A stretch of 64,000 nt of DNA from Pleurotus ostreatus/Saccharomyces cerevisiae fusant (Eukaryota; Opisthokonta), in assembly GCA_024196135.1 (NCBI GenBank), contig JAMQCK010000091.1:1-64000 (forward strand), given 5' to 3'. How positions within the stretch are numbered: the stretch's first letter is position 1; each line of letters starts with the position of its first letter. The notes under the pieces were generated by a model. The model was not told the origin of the DNA and did no database searches. It saw only the letters and a list, made by a program, of their open reading frames with translations. Shown here piece by piece: positions 11,535-21,348 of the stretch. Made by a program: the position numbers and the translations under genes.

Positions 11535-12718
11535 TTACGAAGATGAGCCTTCGAACTTCTTGACTTGCTCCTCCAGCCAATCCCAGACTTTCTCTTGAAG
11601 CTGAACGTCTTGCGCAACGGGACTGGTCACGCCAAGGCGCGCCCACACGGTGGCATACTGCGATGTGCATTAGTAGTGGGTTCTTGATCCTGAAAGAGCA
11701 CTGCCTACCTTGCCATTCCACTCCAGGGCCTCCGGCGTCGTCCCAGCGCGCAAAGGCGTCAACGCACCATAATGCGGCGGGTATGTATGCGGCGAATATT
11801 GCTGTTGACGCACGGTCAGAACCTCTCCCAAACACACCACAAATACCCACTCACCCAAAGCTTCTGCATAATCCCCGGCAAATCATGCGCCAAATTCGTC
11901 TTCAGCTGCCCCGGATGCAGCGCCACCGACACCAACCCCTCCGCCCCATACCGCCTCGCCAACTGATTACTGAGCAGAATATTCCCCAACTTACTCTGCC
12001 CGTACAAAAACTCCTTCGAGTACCTCTTCCGCTGCGGCGTGTCCGTCAGCGTCTCGAAGTGCACTGAATCAGCCTCCCAGTGCATCATGGACGACGTGTG
12101 GACGATGCGCGCGTGGGCGGAGGGGGAGGCCTTGGCGGTGGCGAGGAGAAGGGGGAGGAGGAGCTTGGCGAGGTAGTAGTGCCCGAGGACGTTGGTGCCG
12201 AATTGGGCGTCGTAGCCCTGTGCGGTGAAGCGGTCCATGGGGGTCATCATGATCCCGCCATTGGCGAAGAGGACGTCGAGCTGCTTCTCGGTTCTGAGAG
12301 AAGGGGAAGAATGTGAGTATACGCGCATATACCCCACTTCAGCCAGCACAAACGCACCTCAAAAACTCCTCCGCGCACTCCTTCACAGACTTCAGATCGG
12401 CGAGGTCGAGGCGGATGAAGCGCGCCTCCTTCCCCGTCAGCTCCTTGAACTCCCTGATGACCGCCTCCGTGCTCTCCTTGTTGCGGCAGAGCATGTACAC
12501 CGTCGCGTTGCGCTGCAGGAGCACCTTCGTGACCTCCTTCCCGACGCCTACAATCGCCGCCGCGTGAGCAATGCCTCCCTACGCGGAGCGCACGAACACG
12601 TACCGCTGTTCGCCCCAGTGACCGCCATCACCCGCCCCGTCAAGTCGGGCACGCTGTCGGTGCTCCAGTCCGGCTTTGAAGGGAACGTCTCGCAAATATA
12701 ATGGTGCAGCTTGCCCAT
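11535..12718 (-). CDS. Short-chain dehydrogenase, retinol-dehydrogenase-12-like
   Basis: NAD(P)H-dependent SDR of the fungal RDH/WW-domain-oxidoreductase-like group; natural substrate unknown. Exons on the minus strand, high to low: 12604-12718, 12358-12547, 11855-12293, 11709-11801, 11535-11657; they total 960 nt and 319 residues. Motifs: TGANSGVG (cofactor, split by intron 1), LDLADLKSV (beta-3 acidic region), the NxG element after strand 4 as FANGG (usual NNAG/NAG), a catalytic Ser in HTSSMMH, and YxxSK as YGQSK. The C-terminal HPGQLKTNL is the PG...T element, and the GALTPLRAGTTPEA helix is characteristic of this subgroup. It ends KKFEGSSS. It is transcribed divergently from the RRG7-like gene across a repeat-bearing 0.6-kb spacer. 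Confidence 0.87.
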
Positions 12719-13335
12719 GACGATCGAGAGTTAAATGGGAGGGAAGAGTAAGCTCTTGGGGATCACAGGAAGGTTTGGCGAGTCGTAGGGATGCCACAGA
12801 AGCGAGGTGATGCTTTCATTCTCATGACCCCTCGCATTATAATGCGGAAAGCCGTGGCTCTGCATGTTTGACTTTGCGCATCGCACGGCCGCAGAGTGGG
12901 CCCTCGGGGGCCGCAGTGTGGGCTTCGGGAGATGTGTATGGGCTTCGAGAGACGCGTATGCGCCTCAAAGTGACGCGTATGCGCCTCCGAGTGATGCGTA
13001 TACGCCTCGGAGCGACGCGTGTAGGCCTCGGAGGGACGCGTACGCATCCCGGCATCGTCAAACGGCCAAAGATAGAGGCTCGGGCAGGGCAGCAGAGGCC
13101 GCTCAGACAGGGGAGGGTGTAGATAGCAAGGGTATATCTCTTGGACAATTGCCGACGAGGATACAGGAGGGAGTTGGGCTTGGAGGCGAAGTTGAGGCTC
13201 GGACGCGAGTGATAGCGCCACAAAAGAAGGAAGCACGTGGGTGGCGGGACCGCGGTCCGGGTGCCGGTACCGCGCCAGCGGCTCAAGATTTCCTGACTCG
13301 AACAATAATACGTCTATAGCTTGTCTCCAGCTCCC
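12719..13335. promoter_or_regulatory. Divergent promoter region with 21-bp tandem repeats
   Basis: This 617-bp spacer must hold promoters for both the SDR (-) and the RRG7-like gene (+). About one fifth is a six-copy direct repeat (12921-13044). I see no clear TATA box for either gene. Confidence 0.5.
12921..13044. repeat. Six-copy 20/21-bp tandem repeat
   Basis: Units start at 12921, 12941, 12961, 12982, 13003 and 13024 and resemble CGCCTCGGAGCGACGCGTAT. Copies differ at several positions. Because the period is 21, the minus strand reads as a heptapeptide repeat (SEAYTRR, SEAYTHH, SEAHTRH), which is probably incidental. Each unit carries an ACGCGT-like core. Confidence 0.85.
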
Positions 13336-14190
13336 ATGCTCGCGTCGGGCAGATGCCTCTCGACGACAGCTGTACGCGGCGCGCAGCAGACCGTGCGAAA
13401 CGCACAGACGACAGTTGCAAAGGGGACTGCGTTCGAGCAGCGCTCGCTGGCCGTCGCGCGCACTCGCCTTTCAATGTCCCTCCGCCGAGTCGGGGGCAAG
13501 TCAGACGGCGGCATTGACCTTACGGGCTGGTGGTGGCTCCCTCACGCCTCGGATGCGCTCCAGACACGATATGCCTCAAATGGAGATGCAAGTCGGCCAC
13601 AGCCCTATCCAAGACGGCGCATCCGTGTCCTCGCACAGTGCAAGGCGGAGAAGAAGAAAATTGGCCCGAACTACGTGCGCGAGATGGAGGGTGTGCTATA
13701 CCAATTCCGCGGCGCGCCACCGCGACAAGCAGCGCTCTCCGCGGCTGACTCCCCCGAGCCGTCATCGGAGAACATGGATGAAGACAGCCCTACGTCTCTG
13801 GGGTACCCCATTGTCGCCCTCTTCATCTCCGAGTCGCCCTTTACGAATTCAACCATGTTGCGCGCATTGTCCTCTACCGTCCCCTTTCTACTCCTGCACC
13901 TGCCGCCTACCCAGCCTACTCATCCTACAACACCTTCCTCTTCTGCGCCCTCTTCCTCCGTCGCCGCTGACGACACAAGCGCCCTCGGCTCCATCCTCAT
14001 GAACCGCGCCCTCTCGCGCATGCTCGGAGGCGACCTCGAGGTCCGGTGGGAGCGTAACGTATCCGCCGGGCGCCAAAGTACGGACGGGACATGGACACCG
14101 GGAGGAAGGCCTGGACTCTATTGGAAGGGACAGAAGCTCGAGCCGTGGACGCAGGATGGGGACGGGTACGATGATTCTGCTTCGTTGTGA
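13336..14190 (+). CDS. RRG7: RRG7-like mitochondrial PD-(D/E)XK-fold protein
   Basis: Resembles fungal 'required for respiratory growth 7' proteins, a restriction-endonuclease-fold family acting in mitochondria; the exact activity is unknown. Single exon, 284 residues from the ATG at 13336 (the frame is open upstream but only with a TTG). The N-terminus is basic, Ser/Thr/Ala-rich and free of acids for 30 residues, as expected of a mitochondrial presequence. Nuclease-like residues: Glu34 (TAFEQRSL), Asp61 in GGIDLTGWWWLP, and Gln101-Cys-Lys103 (VLAQCKAEKKK). The spacing E..D..QxK matches the PD-(D/E)XK core. The WWWLP and KIGPNYVREMEG blocks are what made me recognise the family. A low-complexity Pro/Ser segment lies near residues 195-215. 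Confidence 0.78.
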   Translation: MLASGRCLSTTAVRGAQQTVRNAQTTVAKGTAFEQRSLAVARTRLSMSLRRVGGKSDGGIDLTGWWWLPHASDALQTRYASNGDASRPQPYPRRRIRVLAQCKAEKKKIGPNYVREMEGVLYQFRGAPPRQAALSAADSPEPSSENMDEDSPTSLGYPIVALFISESPFTNSTMLRALSSTVPFLLLHLPPTQPTHPTTPSSSAPSSSVAADDTSALGSILMNRALSRMLGGDLEVRWERNVSAGRQSTDGTWTPGGRPGLYWKGQKLEPWTQDGDGYDDSASL

Positions 14191-14228
14191 TGTTAGTGCG
14201 GGCGGTTGGATGCCTCAACGTGGACATT

Positions 14229-14280
14229 GTATACCTCGACGCGGTGATTCGTATACCTCAACGCGGTGATTCGTATACCC
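14229..14280. repeat. 22-bp tandem repeat x 2.4
   Basis: Units 14229-14250 and 14251-14272 differ by one base (GTATACCTCRACGCGGTGAT core); a partial third follows. Confidence 0.8.
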
Positions 14281-15063
14281 CAAGTCGAGCATTGCCTGAT
14301 CTTCAAGCAAGTCCCAAGTCCGTAGACATTAGCCCTGAACTCAAGGACGCAAGCAACGGAGGTTCGCCAGAACGGGCTAGCCGATATCCAAGTTCAGCAC
14401 TTCGATGCGCAAGTTCAACTATCCATGTCCTTCTTGCATAATCCCCCGGTCAGGTGGGCGCCTATCGAGGCCATCGCGAGCGCGCGGCGACCCTGGAAGA
14501 CAGATAAGCTGGCCAAGGTCCCTCGCGAAGGTGAAATGCTGCAAGGAGGAAGTCACAATGTCGCATGAAGAACGCACAATGTTCTGGGAAGCGCCGCGAA
14601 TCCTAGGACCCCAACTTCTTCAACCTTGCATCGTTCACACGAAGTTCAACATTAACAAAGTCACGAAGTTCTCACTGTCTGGCCTTGAGCCCCTCGCAGA
14701 CGCTCTATGGACAGCTAAGACCCGAATTGGAGACCATCGAAGCCCTCCAACCGCTGCTACACCGTCCACCGCGTCGCCGCCCAAAAATCCAAAGTTCAAC
14801 ATGCATGTCGGGAATTCCCGGATCTGCCACGTGACACCGCGCACATGTTTGTTTTCCATCTTGTCCGCCGCGTTGATGTTCGCGAACAGTACCCTCGTTT
14901 ATCGATGGCAACTGGATTCCCGCTTCCTCTGTACTAGGCTCTTCTCTCCCCTGTACTAATCTCGTGCCTCCCCTGGACTACTTTCGTGCCGCCCGTGAAG
15001 GTTACTAAATAACTTCGCACGGAAAACCAACATAGGGCCTTGCGCGAACCCCAGAATCCTCTG

Positions 15064-15070
15064 TATAATA
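15064..15070 (+). promoter_or_regulatory. Possible TATA box of the RdRp gene
   Basis: TATAATA about 145 bp upstream of the chosen ATG. Distance is plausible for a fungal TATA with a long 5' UTR, but it is the only support. Confidence 0.35.
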
Positions 15071-15214
15071 GCCCTCGCGACATCTCCGCTTCGGCAGACT
15101 CGCTTCCTTCCCCGCTCCCCGCATCTTCATTAGCAGCATCTCTACACTGCTTTCGCAGATCTCTATCTTCAGCGACTCCCATTTGATTCCAACTCTTGAA
15201 TACCCTCTGTAACA

Positions 15215-18200
15215 ATGCCTTTCCGCCCTCGTACACGTTCCTCGACGGACGCTGGCGCTTCGCCGACGTCTCTCGAGCGTACGAGCTCTGACGACAAGTT
15301 CTTCTATGAGAGTACGATACCTATCTGCTACTTGTCTCTGTACGCATGTGGCTTACACGCCTCCCAGCTCGAATCCCATCGCAGGTGTACGACGGCAGCC
15401 TCACCGACGTGCTCGCGCCGCCGCCCTCGCATAGCTCCGGATCTCCTGTATGTTCTGTGTTTGTATATGACGATTGAATAGTGGCTCATGTCTTCTCGCT
15501 AGACCACCGTCAGTCACTTGTCCGAGTCGACAAACACGTCGGTCAAGCGCGAGCCGTCTCAGTGTAAGTCGAACATTTTCGAAGGGAGGAGAGCGCGTCT
15601 GAATATATTCTCAGCGCCCTCGCCGCTCGCGAAGAAACGAAAGAGAGAAGACGACTCAGAGGATCGCTCTCTCTGGCGCACGGCGAAGGCGGTCAAGACC
15701 GAACAGGACATGGAGCCGACATCGCCAGTGGTCATTAACGACGACTCTGTCATTCTGGTGCGTTAGTCTATGTTCAACCACCATTGCATGCTCAGTGTTC
15801 CCCTTCGTAGGCCTGGGACAAGGGCGTCCAGAAGCTGATTGATGACTATGACCTATCGGACGGCGTGAAGTGGGAGATGGCTCGTAAGTCTGTCTTGACG
15901 ACTTCTGCATGCACCATGTTCATCACGTTCAGGTCTCCGCTCCCTCGGTCGCATCACCTCCTACGCCGACTTCAAGCGCCACAAGCTCGCCCTCCTCCGC
16001 GGCACAAACGCCGAAGCCGCCGACCGCGCCGCCCGCACCCTCCTCGACCTCCCCGAAGACGACGCCTCCGCAGACGCCGCCTTCGCCCACGAGAAATCCC
16101 TCCTTTCTCCCTGGGTCGAGCTCGACACCGAGCTCGCCACCCTCGCCCTCGACCCCGACGCGGGCCTCGGGAACAGCGCCGTGCGCCCCGGCTGGTACGG
16201 CGGCAAGGTCGTCTTCCCGCTCAGGATCAAGGCCATCAAGGAGGCGAAGAAGGGGAAGTTCGATGCGAAGGTGATTGGCTGGAGCATCGTGCTGGACCAC
16301 GCGACGCTGGGCTCGTCGACGCGTTTTGCCCGGCGGTGCGGCTCGACGGCATTCCTGCGCGTCAAGGTCGCTATGGATGTGCTCAGGAGCCGGTCGCATG
16401 AGATGCTTGACCTGTTCCTGAAGCCGTTCGTACTTTGGGACCGTGTCTTCCGCGCGTTCTTCGCCAAGGACGACAACGTCTTCCTGGTGTGCACGAATGA
16501 GATGATGGAGAGCCCGCGGATGCTCAAGACGGTCGACAACGGGCGGCAGTCGCTGCGCGAGTTCGTCGAGTTCCACAACCCGCTCAGAGAGGGCGACAAG
16601 CAGCTGCTGTGCAAGTGGGCGTCCCGTATGGCTCTCGGGCTCTCCAACTCTGTCCCCGGCCCTCGCATCGACCCAAGCGACATCTTCGAGACACCCGACA
16701 TCGGTGCGTTCCCCCGTCGTTGCCTCGTTAAGCACGTGGCTGATGCTTTTTCAGTCTCTACCGATGGCTCGAACTCGGACCTCACTGACGGCTGCGGCCT
16801 CTGCAACAAGACGCTCCCCGTCATGATCTATCACAGCCTGGCTCTTGACGGCGTACCGGCTGCCATCCAGTTCCGGCTCGGCGGCATGAAGGTGCGTGAA
16901 TCACTATAACCTTACTCGAGACGTCGTCCTTACCCTTCCTCAGGGACTGTTACTGCAAGAACCTCATAGCACTCCCTCTGATCGCCCTCAAGTGACGTAC
17001 CGGCCGTCCCAGCTGAAGATCCGCGACCAGCCGAGTCACCCCGCGCATCTCACCATCGACCTCCTTCGCACATCTCGCATGAGGACGTCGGTCTCTATCT
17101 CCGCCGAGGTCATTCGCAACCTCGAAGACAACGGCGTACCCCGTCATGTCCTCGCCGACCTCTTCAAGGCGCGCATTAACGAAGTCATGGAGGGGCTTAC
17201 CAACTGGGAGGTAAGCCACAAATACCGTTGACGAAGCCCTTGACTCACTCACCGCTTCCACTAGGGTCCGAACGGCATGCTCAAACTCTGGGCCACCCTC
17301 GAACGCCTCGGAGGCGTCCTGACCCAGCGCCGTGCCACCGAAGCCAGCGGCGAAGCCCGCGCGCGCGGCCTCGGCGGCGACTTTGACCGCGTCGAGGACG
17401 ATGCCGACAACGACGACGAAGACTCGGACGAACTCGGCTTCGACGCCGGCCTGCAGCGTCACTCTATCGCGTGGCAGCCCGACTACGTCTCCGGGTCCCC
17501 TAGCCGGCTGGAAGAGACGGTGATGATGCTTCTCGACTCGGGCTTCACGCCGGACAACAGCTCGATCTGCCGCACGAAGCTTGGGGAAATCTACAAGTCG
17601 CGAGCGCGCTACCTCACCTCGAAGATAAAGTTCACTATTCCCCAAAGTGCAAGCGCGTTTGTAGTGCCTGGTAAGCTGTAATCGGCTCAAGTATTGACAC
17701 GATATGTCAGTTAACGACCGTCGTGCAGATCCTTGTGGCGTGCTGGGGCCGAACGAAATTCACATCAAGTGCTCGCGCCCGTTGCTGAAGACGGACGACG
17801 GGCTTGAGACAGATATCGTGGAGGGAGACGTCCTTGTGAGTGATCATAGGTAGCTAGCACCTAAAATATGGACGACTGACGTTGCGCAGATCACCCGCAA
17901 CCCCTGCAAGGTGCCTTCAGACGTCCGCAAGGTATGGCACGGCGCTTAAGACTTGCGCCTCTGCTAACATCTCCTGATAGGTTCGGGCCGTCAGCCACCC
18001 CGAACTGGCGGGATATGTCGACGTTATCGTCGTATCGGCTCATCCGTCGACTGTGCGCCTCTTGGAGTTGCTTGCCGGAGGTATGCCTTCATTCGTATAT
18101 TGCCCTTTCGATCGCTCAACACCGTCCCAGGTGACTATGATGGGGACACTTGCATCGTTATTTGGGACAAGCGAATCGTCGATAGCTTCAGGAACTCAAG

Positions 18201-19355
18201 CGTCAAGCCGCCGCAAGACGTTCACCGACAGTTTACTCAGGATACCCTCACGGTTGATGCTTTCTTGAAGCAAGAAACTCACAACCTGGAGTCACAAACC
18301 ACGGAGGTGCAGAAATATCTCTTGAGCAACTTGCGCGACATGACCGTGCTCGGCATGTATTCGACTTTGTATGTGCTTGATTTTCCGCTCCTGCCTTCCC
18401 CCTTACGCAGTTCTCAGCCACGAGCACGCTATCATAAAATACGGTTACGCGCACCCGCAGACCTTGCGTTTGGCTCAGATGTAAGCTCGTAGCTGTCTTT
18501 CTCATCCATAGCAGCCTACTGACGGACGTACAGCTTCAACACGTTGATGGATGCTGCAAAGACCGGTCACAGGATCACCGAAGCGGCATGGAACGGCGAC
18601 AGTACTGCGTACAAGCATGGAGTTGGCCCTCGACATCGCGAGCTTGAGAAGTCACGCCGTAGGGAGGACAACAAGCCGACGAATCTCCAGAAAGCCTACC
18701 TCGTTCGGGATTTTGACCGTACCCAGAAGTATCACCGCGGCAACAGAACTGAGGTCATGGACGAGCTTGTTGGCGTAGCCAACGAGGTGCACAGCGCCTT
18801 GATGAAGAAGATGGACAAGAAGTTCAAGGAACTATCTCTGGGAAACATTCAACAGAATATACCGCCGGACATGGACCTCGCGAAACCGTGGCTTGAAGCT
18901 ACGACACGTGCCAGCACCGTGGGTCCGCTCGCCCATGACCTCGCTATGATAGAGGATCACGTTCGAAAGGTCTACAAGACCAAGGGCCACGTGAAGACGG
19001 AGAAGCGCATCGAGGAGCGTCAGGACCAGTTGCGCTTGCTGTCCAAAACCTTTGTGTCGGGACCGCCGCTCCAAGAAATGCGGGTAATTTTCGAGGAGTC
19101 ATATATCAGACGGTACGTTACCATTTGGCTAAGGGTGTTCGCAATTAAGCGTCTCCTAGGCTGGCCGCGTCATGCGCGTATGTCCATGATTGGAGAGAGC
19201 AGGCGAATCGTAAGAATGTTGTCGGAGACGGCTGCACTCGCTTCCCTTGGAACGTCGCCTTCCGCGAGCTCTGCCATATCAAGGCTGCCGCGGTCGGTCC
19301 CAGCAAGACGGTGACCACAACCTTCTACGAGCACTTCAAGTTGGCCAGGGTCTAG
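15215..19355 (+). CDS. RNA-silencing RNA-dependent RNA polymerase (QDE-1/RDR family)
   Basis: Cellular RdRp that makes double-stranded RNA from aberrant transcripts for Dicer/Argonaute silencing. I joined 16 exons: 15215-15311, 15368-15447, 15503-15563, 15615-15757, 15811-15883, 15933-16703, 16755-16891, 16944-17210, 17265-17670, 17729-17835, 17890-17931, 17981-18080, 18131-18368, 18418-18480, 18534-19112 and 19160-19355. They sum to 3360 nt, so 1119 residues with no stop. The catalytic DxDGD loop is present as GGDYDGD (Asp763, Asp765, Asp767), exactly spanning the intron between exons 12 and 13. Upstream are PCGVLGPNEIHI and ITRNPC, the usual RdRp 'double-psi' blocks, and SRMRTSV-like elements. 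The N-terminal 140 residues are low complexity with a KKRKRE nuclear-signal-like run. It is slightly short for the family, so the N-terminus is the least certain part. Confidence 0.92.
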
Positions 19356-19697
19356 TGGGCCGGCTTCGGGAGCATATGTATCTTGGATTTTGGATTGTTG
19401 TACGCTTTTGAATAGTCAAACCCCACTGCATTTTTGGATCTCTCACTGTACCGCCCCAGTCTCTTGTACAATGTACAACACATCTCTCTCGTCTTCCTCC
19501 ATCTTCGGTACATTTCGAGTTAGCTCAGTTACAATAAGTATTCAAATGGATTTTAGCACGTTGCAACCTTTTTTTTCTCCTCCCACCGTCACGACTCGCC
19601 ACCCCGCGGAAGTACCCTGCGCTCCCTGCAGACACCCCTACTGCTGCTTACTTACCGGCCCTCACCTTGTACCTGCGTTGTGGGTATAACTGGTAGC
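19356..19697. other. Short spacer, no gene seen
   Basis: Separates the RdRp stop from the kinase-like pseudogene. AT-rich with a T-run near 19570, otherwise nothing recognisable. Confidence 0.5.
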
Positions 19698-21348
19698 ATG
19701 ACCCACGATCTGGATCCTATTGAGCTACAACAGCTGGAAGCGCAGGTCCAGAGGGACGAGGTACGTCTGCACAGACTTGCGGACTTGGCTGTGACGTTGA
19801 TAGTGTCGCAGCCTTTTCTCCCTAAGTCTTTAGCACTTTGGAAGCAGCTGGAGTCATACAAGCCCCGTCTCATCAGTTCGGCGTACCTCGCCTGGGCATT
19901 CCTTTCCGACGCTTTCAAGCGTCGAGGCTACGATCTGTATGTGCCGCGCAAGTGGCTTAAATCGGACACCAACTTTTGGACCATGGTGTATCCCGCACAT
20001 TATATCGCGGAAGTTCTGCCTGAGGTCGACGAACCGGATCGCAACGTCATTCTTGGGTCTCGACGCTACGTGATACCCTTCTATGTACGAGCACTATTTG
20101 TTTCTCAAGGTAGGACGGCATGCTTACTGTTATTACCTCAGCCTTATAGTGGCGCTCTCTGGGCGGCGACCAACGCGTTCGTCGCACCAGTTCAATGCCA
20201 TGTTCATCGCGCTAACGTTCAATAGATCTGGCGACGACTTCATCATCAAACTTGTCTCCGACGGTCAGGACCCCAAGGGTCTGACTGAGCTTCGCATACT
20301 CGAGCATCTCAGCCGGCCTGACATCCGCGCTCATTCGCGAAACCGCACGGTCCCCGTGGTCGACTTCATCAGATACGAGCGATATACTTTCGCTATATTC
20401 CCCAGATGGACGGACTTTCCTCAGAAGGAGATCAGGACACCGCGGACCGCAATTTAGTGTTGTGTACAGGTCACCGAGGTGAGCATGATCTCAGTTGGCG
20501 CGTGCGCTCGCTCATATGGTTGTTCTCAAGGCCTTAGCATTTTTGCATGCAGAGCGCGTCGCCCATCTTGTACGTCTGTATGCTCCTGGCGCTCGATGTA
20601 GAGTATTTACTATGATTGATGCAGGACATCTCGAAGGAGAACATCATGATCAACTTCTTCGGCTTTGTTGATCAGTCGTTGTCCCCAGTCGTGGAATACT
20701 TTCCGGTCTCATATGGCCTTATTGATTTTGGGGAGAGCGCATTCCTCGACGCAACTTCATCTCTAGCACCACCGCGGACCTACGCGACCCGTCCTACAAG
20801 GGCACCAGAGGTCAGCTCTGGGGAACCGTTTGACCCGTTCGCGGCAGGCGTATACCAGACCGCCAGGTTCTTGCTTGAGCAATTCTACGTCAGTCGTCCT
20901 CATGATCTTCTGCCGTCGCACAGGGCTCACATCAGCGCAGGACTTGACCGGGATCGACTCAAAATTCCTCACTATCCTGCAGGCCATGGCATCCAGCCCT
21001 CCGTCTACCCGCATTTCCATGGCCGAAGCGCACGAACGGTTCGCCGCCTTGCGCGCCTCGTGGCTGCGCGACCCAGAGCCAGACGTCGTCGACATCTACG
21101 GGCGCCCAAAGAACAAGTACTTCGATACATACCTCAACACCTGGCGTCCGCCCCCCGGCATGCTGTCCATTCCGGCGAACGACGAGGATGCGAAGGCCTT
21201 GCGCGAGCGCATGCGTCGGGACAGGGCCGAACAGCGACGACTTTATGGCGGATACTCATTCTCTGACTCGGGAAAGCTAAGGGTGGACCACGTTGAAGGA
21301 TCCATAGGCTGCGTGGACGGGAACAATCCACGCATGCCCGGGTTTTAG
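19698..21348 (+). pseudogene. Kinase-like gene, copy 1, apparently inactivated
   Basis: Close paralogue of the intact copy at 31235-32873. Exons align along the whole length, from MTHDLDPIELQQLEAQVQ to the shared GCVDGNNPR tail. Kinase elements remain: FIIKL (ATP-binding Lys), AHL plus DISKENIMINFFG (HxD...N loop, split by an intron), LIDFGES (DFG) and RAPEVSSGE (APE). Three lesions are visible. First, an in-frame TAG at 20455-20457 replaces the GAG of copy 2. Second, at the second intron no canonical donor keeps frame into SGDDF; the best alignment is out by one base. Third, the conserved alpha-F Asp (FAADVYQ in copy 2) is Gly here. If transcribed, only a truncated protein is expected. A sequencing error could explain one of these, not all. 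Confidence 0.75.

Larger units (their letters stand above)
14191..15214. other. 1-kb spacer upstream of the RdRp gene
   Basis: No convincing gene. It contains a 22-bp direct repeat near its left end and a run of degenerate CTGTACTA-type repeats around 14930-14995. A TATA-like TATAATA lies at 15064-15070. Confidence 0.5.

Noticed and set aside
12763..13305. Minus-strand frame with a heptapeptide repeat
   Set aside because: The repeat is a 21-bp DNA repeat in a promoter region; outside it the translation has no protein-like features.
13321..13335. Earlier start for the RRG7-like gene
   Set aside because: The codon is TTG; the first ATG is 13336 and gives a good presequence.
15215..19355. RdRp as an integrated RNA-virus gene
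   Set aside because: The DxDGD loop, many introns and neighbouring host genes fit the cellular silencing polymerase, not a viral one.
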